Source: Methylobacterium jeotgali | Lineage (GTDB): Bacteria > Pseudomonadota > Alphaproteobacteria > Rhizobiales > Beijerinckiaceae | Assembly (NCBI RefSeq): GCF_022179345.1 | Contig: NZ_BPQR01000001.1 | Span: 1 to 64,000 of the forward strand | Length of the DNA stretch: 64,000 nucleotides | Direction of reading: 5' to 3' | Shown: piece after piece, positions 9,605 to 17,763 of the stretch | How positions within the stretch are numbered: position 1 is the first letter of the stretch | Layout: the number at the start of each line of letters is the position of its first letter | Made by a program: the position numbers and the translations under genes | The notes under the pieces: generated by a model | What the model was told of the DNA's origin: nothing | Database searches by the model: none | The model's input: the letters and a program-made list of their open reading frames with translations, nothing else

Positions 9605-9633
9605 TTGACGTTGAATGCAACGGACCGTAGACA
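9605..9633 (+). promoter_or_regulatory. candidate sigma-70 promoter of rplM-rpsI
   Basis: TTGACG (9605-9610) is a near-consensus -35 followed after 17 bases by TAGACA (9628-9633). It lies in an AT-richer patch (about 9530-9610) that stands out from the surrounding GC-rich DNA, 73 bases ahead of rplM. The -10 match is only moderate. Confidence 0.45.
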
Positions 9634-9705
9634 CCGCCGCAAGCCGCTGCGTCCCCGGACGCGGCGGCGCTTCGTTTCTCGACACCAACGCCACGGGATT
9701 TGGCC

Positions 9706-10167
9706 ATGAAGACCACGTCGCTGAAGCCCGCCGAGGTCGACAAGAAGTGGGTGCTGATCGATGCGGAGGGCCTCGTCGTGGGCCGTCTCGCCTCGATCGT
9801 TGCGATGCGGCTGCGCGGCAAGCACAAGGCCGCCTATACGCCCCACGTCGATTGCGGCGACAACGTCATCGTCATCAATGCCGACAAGGTGAAGTTCACT
9901 GGTCGCAAGTATAACCAGAAGGTGTACTACCACCACACCGGCTACCCGGGCGGCATCAAGGAGCGCTCGGCGAAGTTCATCCTCGAGGGTCGTTTCCCCG
10001 AGCGCGTGGTCGAGAAGGCCGTCGAGCGCATGCTGCCCCGCGGGCCGCTCTTCCGCCAGATCATGGGCAACCTGCGCGTCTACAAGGGCGCCACGCATCC
10101 CCACGAAGCCCAGCAGCCGCAGACGTTCGACGTCGGCGCCCTCAACCGCAAGAACGTGAGCGCTTGA
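9706..10167 (+). CDS. rplM: 50S ribosomal protein L13
   Basis: The 153-residue protein is a complete L13: [16 protein letters not shown] at the N-terminus, [24 protein letters not shown] in the core, [10 protein letters not shown] and [28 protein letters not shown] at the end. L13 is an early assembly protein of the large subunit. The ATG at 9706 is preferred over the TTG at 9700. rpsI follows after two bases, the standard bacterial L13-S9 operon. Confidence 0.97.
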   Translation: MKTTSLKPAEVDKKWVLIDAEGLVVGRLASIVAMRLRGKHKAAYTPHVDCGDNVIVINADKVKFTGRKYNQKVYYHHTGYPGGIKERSAKFILEGRFPERVVEKAVERMLPRGPLFRQIMGNLRVYKGATHPHEAQQPQTFDVGALNRKNVSA

Positions 10168-10169
10168 TC

Positions 10170-10652
10170 ATGGCGACCCTTCAGTCCCTCGCCGACCTCA
10201 ACCGGTCCGACGTCGCGGGCTCGGGCGAGAACTCCGCCCCGGTCCACGTCCAGAAGCTCGATGCCCAGGGCCGCGCCTACGCGACCGGCAAGCGCAAGGA
10301 TGCGGTCGCCCGCGTCTGGATCAAGCCCGGCTCCGGCACGATCACCATCAACAAGCGCCCGGTCGAGACCTACTTCGCCCGGCCCGTGCTGCGCATGATC
10401 CTGCGTCAGCCGCTCCAGGTCGCCAACCGCGTCGACCAGTACGACATCACCGTCACGGTGGCCGGCGGCGGTCTCTCGGGTCAGGCCGGCGCCGTGCGCC
10501 ACGGCCTCTCGAAGGCGCTGACCTACTACGAGCCGGAGCTGCGCGCGCCCCTCAAGCGCGAAGGCTTCCTCACCCGCGACGCCCGCGTCGTGGAGCGCAA
10601 GAAGTACGGCCGCAAGAAGGCTCGCCGCAGCTTCCAGTTCTCGAAGCGCTGA
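10170..10652 (+). CDS. rpsI: 30S ribosomal protein S9
   Basis: The 160-residue protein shows the S9 signature: [19 protein letters not shown], the [19 protein letters not shown] motif, and the basic C-terminal tail [18 protein letters not shown] that reaches toward the P-site tRNA. The N-terminal extension of about 35 residues is common in alphaproteobacterial S9. ATG at 10170 follows the rplM stop at once. A hairpin terminator follows 28 bases after the stop. Confidence 0.97.
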   Translation: MATLQSLADLNRSDVAGSGENSAPVHVQKLDAQGRAYATGKRKDAVARVWIKPGSGTITINKRPVETYFARPVLRMILRQPLQVANRVDQYDITVTVAGGGLSGQAGAVRHGLSKALTYYEPELRAPLKREGFLTRDARVVERKKYGRKKARRSFQFSKR

Positions 10653-10680
10653 GCCGACGGCTCCACGGCATCCGACACGA

Positions 10681-10713
10681 AGGGCGGCCCCGCGAGGAGG
10701 CCGCCCTTCTTCG
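10681..10713. terminator. hairpin terminator between rpsI and the convergent gene
   Basis: AGGGCGGCC (10681-10689) pairs with GGCCGCCCT (10699-10707), followed by TCTTCGTT. It serves rpsI and, being symmetric, may also stop the convergent gene ending at 10731. Confidence 0.7.
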
Positions 10714-10730
10714 TTCCGGGGCCGATCGAC

Positions 10731-11246
10731 TCAGGCGACGGCCTTCTGCAGCTCGGCCTTCGACATCTTCGAGCGGCCGGGCACGTTCCTGGCGCGGGCC
10801 CTCTCCATCAGCTCGGCCTTGGTCGGTCCGGAGGAACGGCGCGCGGCGCCCGACCTGCGCGCGGCGGCGGCCTTCTTCGCCACGTCCTTCGGCTGCTTCG
10901 AGAACTGCTTGCCCTTGGCGCTGTCGGCGCGCTTCTTGGCGGTGGAACGCGCGTACTCGTCCTTCGAGAGCGACTTGCGGGCCTTCTTCGGCAGGTAGCG
11001 CTCGCCGGTCTTGCCGCTCTCCTTGCCGGATTTCGTGCCCCACTCCTCGTCGGTCCACTCCTTGAGGTGGTTGTCCGAGGACTTCTTGCCCTCGTATCCG
11101 CCACCTTCCTTCTTGTATTCCTGCGTCGCCATCTGCGCCTTGCGGGCCGACCACTGGCCGGGCTTGCCGCCCTTCGACGATTTCGTGACGCGGGACTTCA
11201 CCTTCTCCCAGAGCTTCGGGTCCGACTTCTCGGCGGTCGCTGTCAT
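10731..11246 (-). CDS. small basic protein, DUF5872-like, with SAP/Rho_N-like C-terminus
   Basis: A 171-residue, very Lys/Arg-rich protein. The first part (LWEKVKSRVTKSSKGGKPGQWSARKAQ, then TDEEWGTKSGK) resembles the DUF5872 family of small basic proteins in soil and leaf bacteria. The last 35 residues contain two TKAELMERARARNV / SKAELQKAVA helices reminiscent of Rho_N or SAP nucleic-acid-binding units. DNA or RNA binding is an inference. ATG at 11246 was chosen; a possible EcfG-type stress promoter lies just upstream. Confidence 0.6.
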   Translation of the reverse strand: MTATAEKSDPKLWEKVKSRVTKSSKGGKPGQWSARKAQMATQEYKKEGGGYEGKKSSDNHLKEWTDEEWGTKSGKESGKTGERYLPKKARKSLSKDEYARSTAKKRADSAKGKQFSKQPKDVAKKAAAARRSGAARRSSGPTKAELMERARARNVPGRSKMSKAELQKAVA

Positions 11247-11276
11247 CGTCCATCTCCGTTCGCGATTTTCGCCGTC

Positions 11277-11301
11277 AACCGGAGGTGCGCGGGCGGGTTC
11301 C
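11277..11301 (-). promoter_or_regulatory. possible EcfG (general stress) promoter
   Basis: On the minus strand GGAAC (11301-11297) is followed after 16-17 bases by GGTT (ending at 11277), close to the alphaproteobacterial EcfG consensus GGAAC-N16/17-CGTT. The start codon lies about 30 bases downstream. The -10 element has G instead of C at its first base, so this is tentative. Confidence 0.35.
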
Positions 11302-11403
11302 GGGTCCACAGGCCGAGCGAGCCCATGCTGCGCTGCGGCCCATTGACAGGGGGACGCCCGGCGTCCACCTCGCCGCCGGAACGGACTCGGGGAGCGAGCG
11401 GCG

Positions 11404-12354
11404 ATGTCTGGCGATCACGACACGACACGGCCCACGGTTTTCATCGACGGCGAGGCGGGCACCACCGGCCTCGGCATCCGTGCCCGCCTGGAAGGGGAGG
11501 GGCGGGTCGCTCTGCGCTCGATCCCGCACGAGAGCCGCAAGGACACGGCGGCCAAGCGCGCGCTCCTCGCCGAGGTCGACCTCGTGGTGCTCTGCCTGCC
11601 GGACGACGCCGCCCGCGAGACGGTGGCGCTCTGCGACGGCCTCCCGAACGGCGGGCCGCGGGTGCTCGATGCCAGCACCGCCCACCGTGTCGCGGAGGGC
11701 TGGACCTACGGCTTCGCGGAGCTCAGCGCCGGCCAGGCGGACGCGATCCGCGGGTCGCGCCGCGTCGCCAATCCCGGCTGCTACCCCACGGGCGCCATCG
11801 CGCTCCTGCGCCCCCTCGTGGCGGGCGGGCTGATCCCGGCGGACCAACCGGTCAGCATCAACGCGGTGAGCGGCTACAGCGGCGGCGGCAAGGGCATGAT
11901 CGAACGCTACGAGGCGGGCGACGCGCCGGCCTTCGAGCTCTACGGCCTCGGCTTCGCCCACAAGCACGTCCCGGAGACGCAGACCTACAGCCGTCTGACC
12001 CGGCGGCCGATCTTCGTGCCCTCGGTCGGCAACTTCCGGCAGGGCATGCTGGTGAGCATCCCGCTCCACCTCGACACGCTGCCCGGCCGGCCCGCCGCCG
12101 GCGACCTCGAGGCCGCGCTCGCCGACTGGTACGCGGACCGGCCGCTGGTGAAGGTGGTCAAGGGAGCGGAAGAGGGCGCCCATCGCGAGCGCATCGAGCC
12201 GGAGGCCCTCAACGACACCGACCGGCTGGAGCTGCGGGTGTTCGGCTCGGACGCGCAGGCCCAGGCCGTGCTCGTGGCGCGCCTCGACAACCTCGGCAAG
12301 GGCGCCTCCGGCGCGGCCGTGCAGAACATCGGCCTGATGCTCGGCCTCGACTGA
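11404..12354 (+). CDS. argC: N-acetyl-gamma-glutamyl-phosphate reductase (short, type 2)
   Basis: ArgC reduces N-acetylglutamyl phosphate to the semialdehyde in arginine biosynthesis with NADPH. The 316-residue protein is the short ArgC type: the N-terminal [13 protein letters not shown]ossmann loop, and the active-site Cys in [30 protein letters not shown] and a GASGAAVQN terminus complete the pattern. Placement close behind rplM-rpsI is common in related genomes, although here a divergent gene intervenes. Confidence 0.9.
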   Translation: MSGDHDTTRPTVFIDGEAGTTGLGIRARLEGEGRVALRSIPHESRKDTAAKRALLAEVDLVVLCLPDDAARETVALCDGLPNGGPRVLDASTAHRVAEGWTYGFAELSAGQADAIRGSRRVANPGCYPTGAIALLRPLVAGGLIPADQPVSINAVSGYSGGGKGMIERYEAGDAPAFELYGLGFAHKHVPETQTYSRLTRRPIFVPSVGNFRQGMLVSIPLHLDTLPGRPAAGDLEAALADWYADRPLVKVVKGAEEGAHRERIEPEALNDTDRLELRVFGSDAQAQAVLVARLDNLGKGASGAAVQNIGLMLGLD

Positions 12355-12673
12355 GCGCTCCCGCCGCGAACGGGACCGTTCCGGCGAATCGAAATCCTTC
12401 GCGGGGGTAGGGCGGCGACCTGCCTCCGCCGTTCCGCCGAGTCGCACCCGGCCTCGCGGACCGCCGCTGACAATCCGATCCGTTCGTTTCGCGGAGCGCG
12501 CATCATGCCGCAGGCGATGCTTCGGAACGCGAGCCGCGATCCGATGATCGATGGAAATCGACCGTCGCGCTTGACGGAAGACTTAAATTCCTTCGTATTG
12601 TCGACAAGAAACCGTCGATTGAGCTTGCGCAATGCAAGCACGGCGATCCCACAACGATTGCGGTGCGAAAGCC
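12355..12673. other. intergenic region ahead of the MucR-like gene
   Basis: No convincing gene. The right part (12560-12620) is AT-richer with TTGACG at 12571-12576 and a TATTGT at 12596-12601 (19-base spacing). A promoter for the MucR-like gene is likely here; MucR/Ros proteins typically bind AT-rich sites and often control their own promoter. Confidence 0.4.
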
Positions 12674-13189
12674 ATGAGCGATTCAACGGGCGACCAGGAT
12701 CGCCTCATCACCCTCGCGGCCGACCTCGTCTCGGCCTATGTCAGTAACAATCACGTGCAGAGCGCCGAACTGCCGAAGCTGATCGGCGATGTTCATGACG
12801 CCATCCGCAGCCTGTCACACGCGGCGGCCGCGCCGGTGGAGGCGGGGCCGCCCAAGCCCAGCGCCCAGGAGGTCCGCCGCTCGGTGACGGCCGATTACCT
12901 CATCAGCTTCGAGGACGGGAAGCACTACAAGACCCTGCGCCGGCATCTCACCCTGCGGGGGCTGACGCCGGAGCAGTATCGGGCCAAGTGGAGCCTGCCG
13001 CCGGACTACCCGATGACCTCGCAGAGCTACTCCGCGCAGCGCTCCGAGCTCGCCCGCTCGCTGGGCCTGGGGCAGCAGCGCCGCAAGAGCGTCGCCGCCA
13101 AGGCCGCCGCTCCCGCGGAGGTCACGGCCGAGGCGGCCGCCCCGGCGAAGAAGCCTCGGGCGCCCCGCAAGGCGAAGGGCGCGGAGTAA
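12674..13189 (+). CDS. MucR/Ros family transcriptional regulator, zinc ligands degenerate
   Basis: A 171-residue MucR/Ros-family protein. The N-terminal helices (DRLITLAADLVSAYVSNNHV) form the oligomerisation region; the core DYLISFEDGKHYKTLRRHLTLRGLTPEQYRAKW is the DNA-binding finger. In classic members a Cys-Leu-Glu-Cys/Asp and two His coordinate zinc; here the first Cys is replaced (ISFED) and the second His is missing (LTLRGLTP), leaving Asp and one His. Some rhizobial paralogues are known to fold without zinc. The Ala/Lys-rich C-terminal tail is probably disordered. ATG at 12674 was chosen. Confidence 0.82.
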   Translation: MSDSTGDQDRLITLAADLVSAYVSNNHVQSAELPKLIGDVHDAIRSLSHAAAAPVEAGPPKPSAQEVRRSVTADYLISFEDGKHYKTLRRHLTLRGLTPEQYRAKWSLPPDYPMTSQSYSAQRSELARSLGLGQQRRKSVAAKAAAPAEVTAEAAAPAKKPRAPRKAKGAE

Positions 13190-13343
13190 GGCGCCGGAGC
13201 CGAGCTTGCCCAGACCCAGGTCCTGCGCCGAGGCCGGATGTCGGCGGGTTCGGTGTCCCTCGATCAACGAAAGCTGCGGGGCGGCCGAAGCCGGCGTTGC
13301 TTGACCGCGGGCGGCGCCCGTGGCTTCTGCGCCGTCGAGGTCA

Positions 13344-13420
13344 GGCCCCGTAGCTCAGCTGGATAGAGCAGCCGCCTTCTAAGCGGCAGGTCGCAGGTTC
13401 GAGCCCTGCCGGGGTCGCCA
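13344..13420 (+). tRNA. tRNA-Arg (anticodon TCT)
   Basis: A complete 77-base cloverleaf. Acceptor GGCCCCG/CGGGGTC, D-arm GCTC...GAGC, anticodon stem GCCGC/GCGGC with loop CTTCTAA giving anticodon TCT, T-arm GCAGG-TTCGAGC-CCTGC, and an encoded CCA. It reads AGA codons. Its 3' half is duplicated at 22574-22623, showing that it is an integration site. Confidence 0.95.
13371..13420 (+). repeat. attL: 3' half of tRNA-Arg
   Basis: Fifty bases from the anticodon stem to CCA recur as a direct copy at 22574-22623 with three mismatches. This marks the left end of the genomic island. Confidence 0.85.
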
Positions 13421-13428
13421 CAGAATAT

Positions 13429-13458
13429 CCCGCCATGTCAACGACTTGGCGGGTTTTT
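13429..13458 (+). terminator. rho-independent terminator after tRNA-Arg
   Basis: CCCGCCA (13429-13435) pairs with TGGCGGG (13447-13453), followed by five T. It begins nine bases after the tRNA, inside the island boundary. Confidence 0.8.
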
Positions 13459-13627
13459 CGTGTCCGCCAACATGCTCTGTCGGCATATCCTACGGTTCAC
13501 CGACACCCCTGTTTTTACAATTGGCTGCGCCGAGGTACAGGCCAGTCCGCGCAACACGGATGCAACACGCTTCGCGTCCTGCCGAGGGCAGCGCATTCAA
13601 GCAGGGCGTCCAACGACAACATGCATC

Positions 13628-14703
13628 TCAGCGGGGTGGGAGGCCGGGACGGTCTAGGTCGATGAGGTGCATCGCAGCCTGGGCGAGGCGCTTCCGTTCT
13701 GCCGGACGGGTGTAGTGCTGGGCCATCGCAGATGTTCGCCAGCCGAACATCGCCATCAATTGTCGCTCTGTGGCGCCATTTTCTGCGGCCAACGTTGCGC
13801 CGGCCTTGCGCAGCCCAATGAGGCAAACCTGCCTCAACGCACCCTTTTTTAATCCATCCCCCGAAGCCATTCGAGGTGAAGGGCTTGCCGTACCCTGTCA
13901 CGAGGAAGGTCAGATGGCTGCTCGGGTGCGCATCGATCGCCGCCTGTAGCGCCGGCAGCACAGGGATCTCCATCTTCATGGGCTTGGAGTTGCGGCCCTT
14001 GTGCTGGGTGTAGCGGAGCCAGCCGGCCTGCATATGCTGGCGGCCGAGGAGCACGACGTCCGATCGGCGGCCGCCGCAGAAGAGGAGTAGGCAGAGGGCG
14101 AGGGAGGCCTTCGATCCGAGGGGTGCTTCTCGATGAACTGGCGCACCTCGCCGATCGTCCAGGGGCGGTGCCCTCGCTGTCGACTGCCAGAGGCGGCACG
14201 TCCCTCGAGGGATTGTGATCGCAGAGCTCGATGCCTGGTGTGGTCGCCCATTTGAAGACGCCACGGATCGCTTTCAGGCGTGCGTTCGCCCCGTCCTTGC
14301 TCTCGGCCGCCTTGCGGTCGCGCATAGCGCGGACAGCCGCCGTGGTCAGCTTCGAGACCTGCACATCCCCGAACAGGATGGGCGTTCCGGGCTTGATCGG
14401 CTCGTCGAACGTGACCTCCAGCGCAGCCCGCCTCCGAGGCTGGGTCGCGTGAGCGTCAAGCGCCTTGAAGGCCGCAGAGCCGAAACACTGGTGGCACAGC
14501 CACCGCCAGGAGCGCGGAATCACGACACCGGGCTTCGGCGCCGCGGAGCCTTCCAGCGCTGCCTGATAGGCGTCCATGAAGGGCTGGCTCCACGGCAAAC
14601 CCTTCAGCCGGGTCTTCTTCTGCCCCTTTCGGCCCAGGTAGATCCTGCTCTTGCCATAGCGGTCGACGTCCTCGACGCAGTACCGCGGCAGCTTTCTCGG
14701 CAT
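13628..14703 (-). pseudogene. tyrosine recombinase (integrase), broken by frameshifts
   Basis: Reading frames joined across three shifts reconstruct a phage-type integrase. Part A (14703 to about 14172) has the arm and core-binding domain (LKAIRGVFKWATTPG). A shift near 14171 moves to GHRPWTIGEVRQFIEKHP; a shift near 14122 moves to ALCLLLFCGGRRSDVVLLGRQ, with the box I Arg. The last shift is one extra T in CATTGGG (13814-13820), which splits the box II motif His-Gly-Leu-Arg-Lys. The terminal segment RQLMAMFGWRTSAMAQHYTR holds the catalytic Tyr. All catalytic residues are readable but no intact protein can be made. A GTG at 14721 is an alternative start. Confidence 0.85.
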
Positions 14704-14717
14704 ATCGAGTCCGGCCC

Positions 14718-14978
14718 TCACGCGCCGAACTCCAGTTCCTCGTCGTCCGAGTCGTCGCCGCCGTCATGGGGCAGAGCCTCGAAGGCGGCGTCAAGCTCGT
14801 GGCGATCCCAGACCTTCCGGCGGTTGATGCACGGCGGCTTTGGCATCCGCCGGTCGTTCACCATCTCGTCGAAGAGCGAGGCGGAGATGCCGACGTACTC
14901 CGCGGCCTGGATGCGCGAGAGGCCGCGCGGCGGGCAGGATAGCGGCAGCATGGATGCGTGTTTACGCTCGGTGCTCAT
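14718..14978 (-). CDS. AlpA-type helix-turn-helix protein (probable excisionase/regulator)
   Basis: An intact 86-residue protein. RGLSRIQAAEYVGISASLFDEMVNDRRMPKP is the winged helix-turn-helix of AlpA/MerR-like excisionases: recognition helix after YVGIS, wing with RRMPKPPCINRRKVWDRHELD. The acidic tail (DDSDDEELE) is typical of island-borne versions. It lies directly upstream of, and slightly overlaps, the integrase reading frame (alternative start 14721), the usual xis-int arrangement. It probably directed excision or regulated the integrase before decay. Confidence 0.8.
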   Translation of the reverse strand: MSTERKHASMLPLSCPPRGLSRIQAAEYVGISASLFDEMVNDRRMPKPPCINRRKVWDRHELDAAFEALPHDGGDDSDDEELEFGA

Positions 14979-14999
14979 GGTCGCGAGGGCCCCAGGGAG

Positions 15000-15220
15000 A
15001 TGCCAACTCGTTCGACGCCGACCGAATCAGCGGAAATGCCGCTTTATCCGACTGAGGCGAGGATCGTTGCGGCCCTTTTCGGCAGAGGTGCGGCGAGGGA
15101 GATGCTCAAGACCTGGAACGGCGTGTCCGTGGTGCTGGAGCGCGAGGGGTTGCCTAAGCGAGACCGCTGTTCGGCAATCGCCGGTATTGGCCGGCCGCGG
15201 CCAAATTCCTCGATGAATAG
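15000..15220 (+). pseudogene. small island protein gene with one frameshift
   Basis: The frame starting at 15000 (or ATG 15036) gives MPLYPTEARIVAALFGRG and then ILE-type sequence VVLEREGLPKRD, typical of a short protein seen near AlpA/integrase genes in Methylobacterium-type islands. After GLPKRD the frame goes off, but the other frame continues as LFGNRRYWPAAAKFLDE and stops at 15218-15220. One missing base near 15164 explains both. The restored protein would be about 60-75 residues; its function is unknown. Confidence 0.6.
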
Positions 15221-15331
15221 AACGGCGTGCGCGAGGGAAGATCCGGTTTCGCCCCGGATAGCCCTGAGAAATGGACCTTGTGACGAGCCTCCCTACTCAG
15301 CAGGCTGGGGATAAGGAGTTGATGCCTAAAG

Positions 15332-15478
15332 CTATAAGAGGTTCAGCAGCCGGTCATCGAGTTTCCCGGCCGCGATTAGGACTGCACGGCGCTCAACTTC
15401 GAGAGTGGGACGACGGCGATCTCTGAGCTGGTATCTATCGCGGTAGAGTTTCTTCTCGTAGATAGAGGACCTGCGCAT
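15332..15478 (-). CDS. short hypothetical protein, possibly 5'-truncated
   Basis: From ATG 15478 the frame encodes 48 residues, beginning MRRSSIYEKKLYRDRYQLRD and ending LDDRLLNLL. The frame stays open upstream to about 15556 with protein-like sequence (IIVLAADSGLYIFTPFVEGD) but no normal start codon, overlapping the start of the LuxR-type gene. Local base composition is less GC-rich than the cargo. It may be the surviving 3' end of a longer gene. No family was recognised. The remaining bases from 15221 to 15331 show nothing. Confidence 0.3.
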   Translation of the reverse strand: MRRSSIYEKKLYRDRYQLRDRRRPTLEVERRAVLIAAGKLDDRLLNLL

Positions 15479-15539
15479 CTTGACATCGCCTTCGACGAAC
15501 GGGGTGAATATGTAGAGACCGCTATCGGCAGCGAGAACA

Positions 15540-16649
15540 ATGATCCTTATGTCCAGCCATGACAGTCAGCATCCTCTTCTGATCGCGCTCTACAGTATCG
15601 TCACCCGCGACGATGGCTTGCCGGCCATGCTGTCACTGCTCGGACAGCGCTTCGGCTGCCGATCCGCGGCATTCATCTACGTCGATCGCGTGCATCCAGC
15701 CGCGGATGTCGTGCAGGGACATGGCGCCTTCGATCGGGAGGCGCAGGAACGCTACAGGACGCGCTTTGCCCACATCGATCCACTGCCCGCGATCATGGCA
15801 CGGTTGCCGGTCGGGGAGGCGGCGGCAAGCGACCGTCTGTTCGCCCCCGAGGAGATCGACGCGCTCCCCTTCATCCGCGAGTACTACCATCCCCTTGGCC
15901 TGCGGGAGGCGCTCGGCGGGCCCATCGTCAACGAGAGCGGGCGCTTCGGCATCGTCGCCGTCCACCGCGGCCCGGAGCGCGACCCCTTCACGGACGCGGA
16001 GATCCGCGACTTCGAGCGGCTCATCCCCCATCTCGCGCAGGTCGTGGCGCTGCGCAGGACCTTCTTCGAGATCGCCGCCGACGCCGCCAACACCGACGCC
16101 GCCCTCGACGCGACGGCGACCGCCGTGCTCGTCCTCGACGCCGACGGCGTCCTGCGGCGGGCGAACGCGGCGGCCCGCGCCCTCCTGGCCCGCGGCGACG
16201 CGCTGACCCTGACGCCCGCCGGGCGCCTCAGGGCCGTCGAGCCGGAGGCGAACCGGCATCTCGCGGCGATCCTGCGCGATCCCACCTCTCACGAGGACAC
16301 GCATCTCCTCTCGTTGCCGCGGGCGGGCGAGATGCTGCCCTGCGCCCTGCGCGTCCTGCGGCGGGCGTCGCATTCCGGGCGCTTCATCGTCCACGTCTCC
16401 GACCCCGACCGCGCGACGGCCGACCCGGCCGCCATCCTGATCGCGGCCCTCGACCTGCCGCTCGCCGGCGCCCGGCTCGTCGCCGCCCTCGTCTCGGGCG
16501 AGGACCTGGCGGGCTACGCCGGACGGACGGGGCTCTCCGTCAACACGGTGAAGTTCCACCTCAAGGCGGCCTTCGCGGCCACGGGCACCCGCCGGCAGGC
16601 CGACCTCGTGCGCATCGCCACCGGCATCCTGCGCGACCTCGGCGGCTGA
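15540..16649 (+). CDS. LuxR-family transcriptional regulator
   Basis: The 369-residue protein ends in a LuxR-type helix-turn-helix (about residues 315-355: LAGYAGRTGLSVNTVKFHLKAAF, with TGTRRQADLVR). The N-terminal 180 residues look like a GAF-type sensor and the middle (TATAVLVLDADGVLRRANAAARALLARG) like a PAS fold. There is no acyl-homoserine-lactone binding pocket signature, so it is a LuxR solo with unknown signal. Two ATG codons (15540, 15549) are candidates. It is convergent with the DUF6065-like gene. Two palindromes in the divergent promoter region downstream are plausible targets. Confidence 0.85.
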   Translation: MILMSSHDSQHPLLIALYSIVTRDDGLPAMLSLLGQRFGCRSAAFIYVDRVHPAADVVQGHGAFDREAQERYRTRFAHIDPLPAIMARLPVGEAAASDRLFAPEEIDALPFIREYYHPLGLREALGGPIVNESGRFGIVAVHRGPERDPFTDAEIRDFERLIPHLAQVVALRRTFFEIAADAANTDAALDATATAVLVLDADGVLRRANAAARALLARGDALTLTPAGRLRAVEPEANRHLAAILRDPTSHEDTHLLSLPRAGEMLPCALRVLRRASHSGRFIVHVSDPDRATADPAAILIAALDLPLAGARLVAALVSGEDLAGYAGRTGLSVNTVKFHLKAAFAATGTRRQADLVRIATGILRDLGG

Positions 16650-16653
16650 CGGA

Positions 16654-17571
16654 TCAGCCGCTGGCGGGCTTCGGGCTGCGCAGCCGGCGCTTGCTGCGGT
16701 GGAAGGGCGAGGCGCCGGCCGCATCGGACGCCCCGCGGACGTAGCGCTTCTCCCAGCCCTGCTCGACGGCGCCGGCCTCGCGCTGCCAGAGGCGCTCGTT
16801 GAAGGAGGCCCGCTCCCGTGCCCAGGCGTCGTGCGCGGCCTTGAGCTCGGGCGCCTCGGCGATGTCGGCCAGCACCGGCGCGACGGCGTCGACGGCCCCG
16901 TGCGGGAACAGGCTGACGAAGCAGAACGGCTCGCCGCGGGCGAAGCGGACCGTCCGGCGGCGGGTGAAGCGCCAGTTCATGGTGAAGGTGAAGGGCAGCC
17001 AATCGGTCTCGACGAGCCCGTCGAGGGGCACGATCGCGTCCTTCACCGTGTTCGGCGACCCGCGGCACCAGAGCGCCCAGCCCGGCGGCGTGCGGAACAG
17101 GTGCCCGGTATGGAAGGTCAGCACCCCGGCCCCGAAATGCGAGACCACGAAGCGGGCGACCCGAGCCGGGTCCTCGTCGGAGGCGATGGTGATGGCCTCG
17201 AGCCCCGGGCCGCCGTCCCAGAACGCCTGGAACGAGACCGGCGAGAGCAGCTCCCAGCCGCTGGCGTTGGCGATGGTGAGCGGCGTGCAGCGGAACGCGA
17301 ACCGGTCCTGCGTCGCCTCCATCCAGGCGCGGCCGGGCACGCCCGGCACGATCCGGGGCGCGTCGGGCTCCAGCCGATAGCAGGTCAGATCGGGCGGCGG
17401 CAGCCCGGCTACCGGGAGCGCGTCGCCGCCGTCGTCGGGGGTCGGCTCCGAGGCATCCGATGTCGGGAAGGGCGGCGAAGCGGGCGGCAAGGCGGGAGAC
17501 CCCGGCGTGACGTGGATCGGGCCGGCACGCGAGCGCGCAGGAAGCGCGAGCTTAAGGGCTCGGGGGACCAT
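16654..17571 (-). CDS. DUF6065-like conserved protein
   Basis: Up to 305 residues. The conserved part begins about residue 60 (LTCYRLEPDAPRIVPG), followed by WMEATQDRFAFRCTPLTIANASGWELLSP, FQAFWDGG, HFGAGVLTFHTGHLFRTPPGW and WLPFTFTMNWRFTRR. This is the DUF6065 pattern; function unknown. Its C-terminus is basic. The N-terminal 55 Pro/Ala-rich residues may not be translated: a palindrome ends four bases upstream of the ATG at 17571, where a ribosome site would be. It is divergent from the giant protein gene and probably shares its regulation. Confidence 0.65.
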   Translation of the reverse strand: MVPRALKLALPARSRAGPIHVTPGSPALPPASPPFPTSDASEPTPDDGGDALPVAGLPPPDLTCYRLEPDAPRIVPGVPGRAWMEATQDRFAFRCTPLTIANASGWELLSPVSFQAFWDGGPGLEAITIASDEDPARVARFVVSHFGAGVLTFHTGHLFRTPPGWALWCRGSPNTVKDAIVPLDGLVETDWLPFTFTMNWRFTRRRTVRFARGEPFCFVSLFPHGAVDAVAPVLADIAEAPELKAAHDAWARERASFNERLWQREAGAVEQGWEKRYVRGASDAAGASPFHRSKRRLRSPKPASG

Positions 17572-17575
17572 CTTC

Positions 17576-17593
17576 CCTACCCGTTCGGGTAGG
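17576..17593. promoter_or_regulatory. 18-bp palindrome, operator candidate 1
   Basis: CCTACCCG-TT-CGGGTAGG: perfect 8-base arms around two central bases, directly upstream of the DUF6065-like gene. Its size and dyad resemble LuxR-family (lux-box type) operators. A second near-copy lies 78 bases to the right. Confidence 0.6.
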
Positions 17594-17670
17594 TGCGCGA
17601 AGGCGCGGCGCCGGCGAGCCCGATCCAGCGGCCGCGGAAGATTACCGAGCGCTTAAATTTTGCCGCCGGC

Positions 17671-17688
17671 CCTACCCGAACGGGTGGC
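17671..17688. promoter_or_regulatory. 18-bp palindrome, operator candidate 2
   Basis: CCTACCCG-AA-CGGGTGGC: the left arm is identical to operator 1 and the right arm differs at two positions. It lies 76 bases ahead of the 1329-residue protein gene, a promoter-proximal position. Binding by the nearby LuxR-type regulator is inferred. Confidence 0.55.
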
Positions 17689-17763
17689 CCGAACCGATCC
17701 CGCCTCCCTCTAGCTTGCCCGCGGACCGGACCCGGACTGCGGGTGAAGAGGGGCTCAAGCGCG

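Noticed and set aside
12366..12392. Hairpin-like GAACGG/CGTTCC after argC as terminator
   Set aside because: No T-tract follows and the stem is short.
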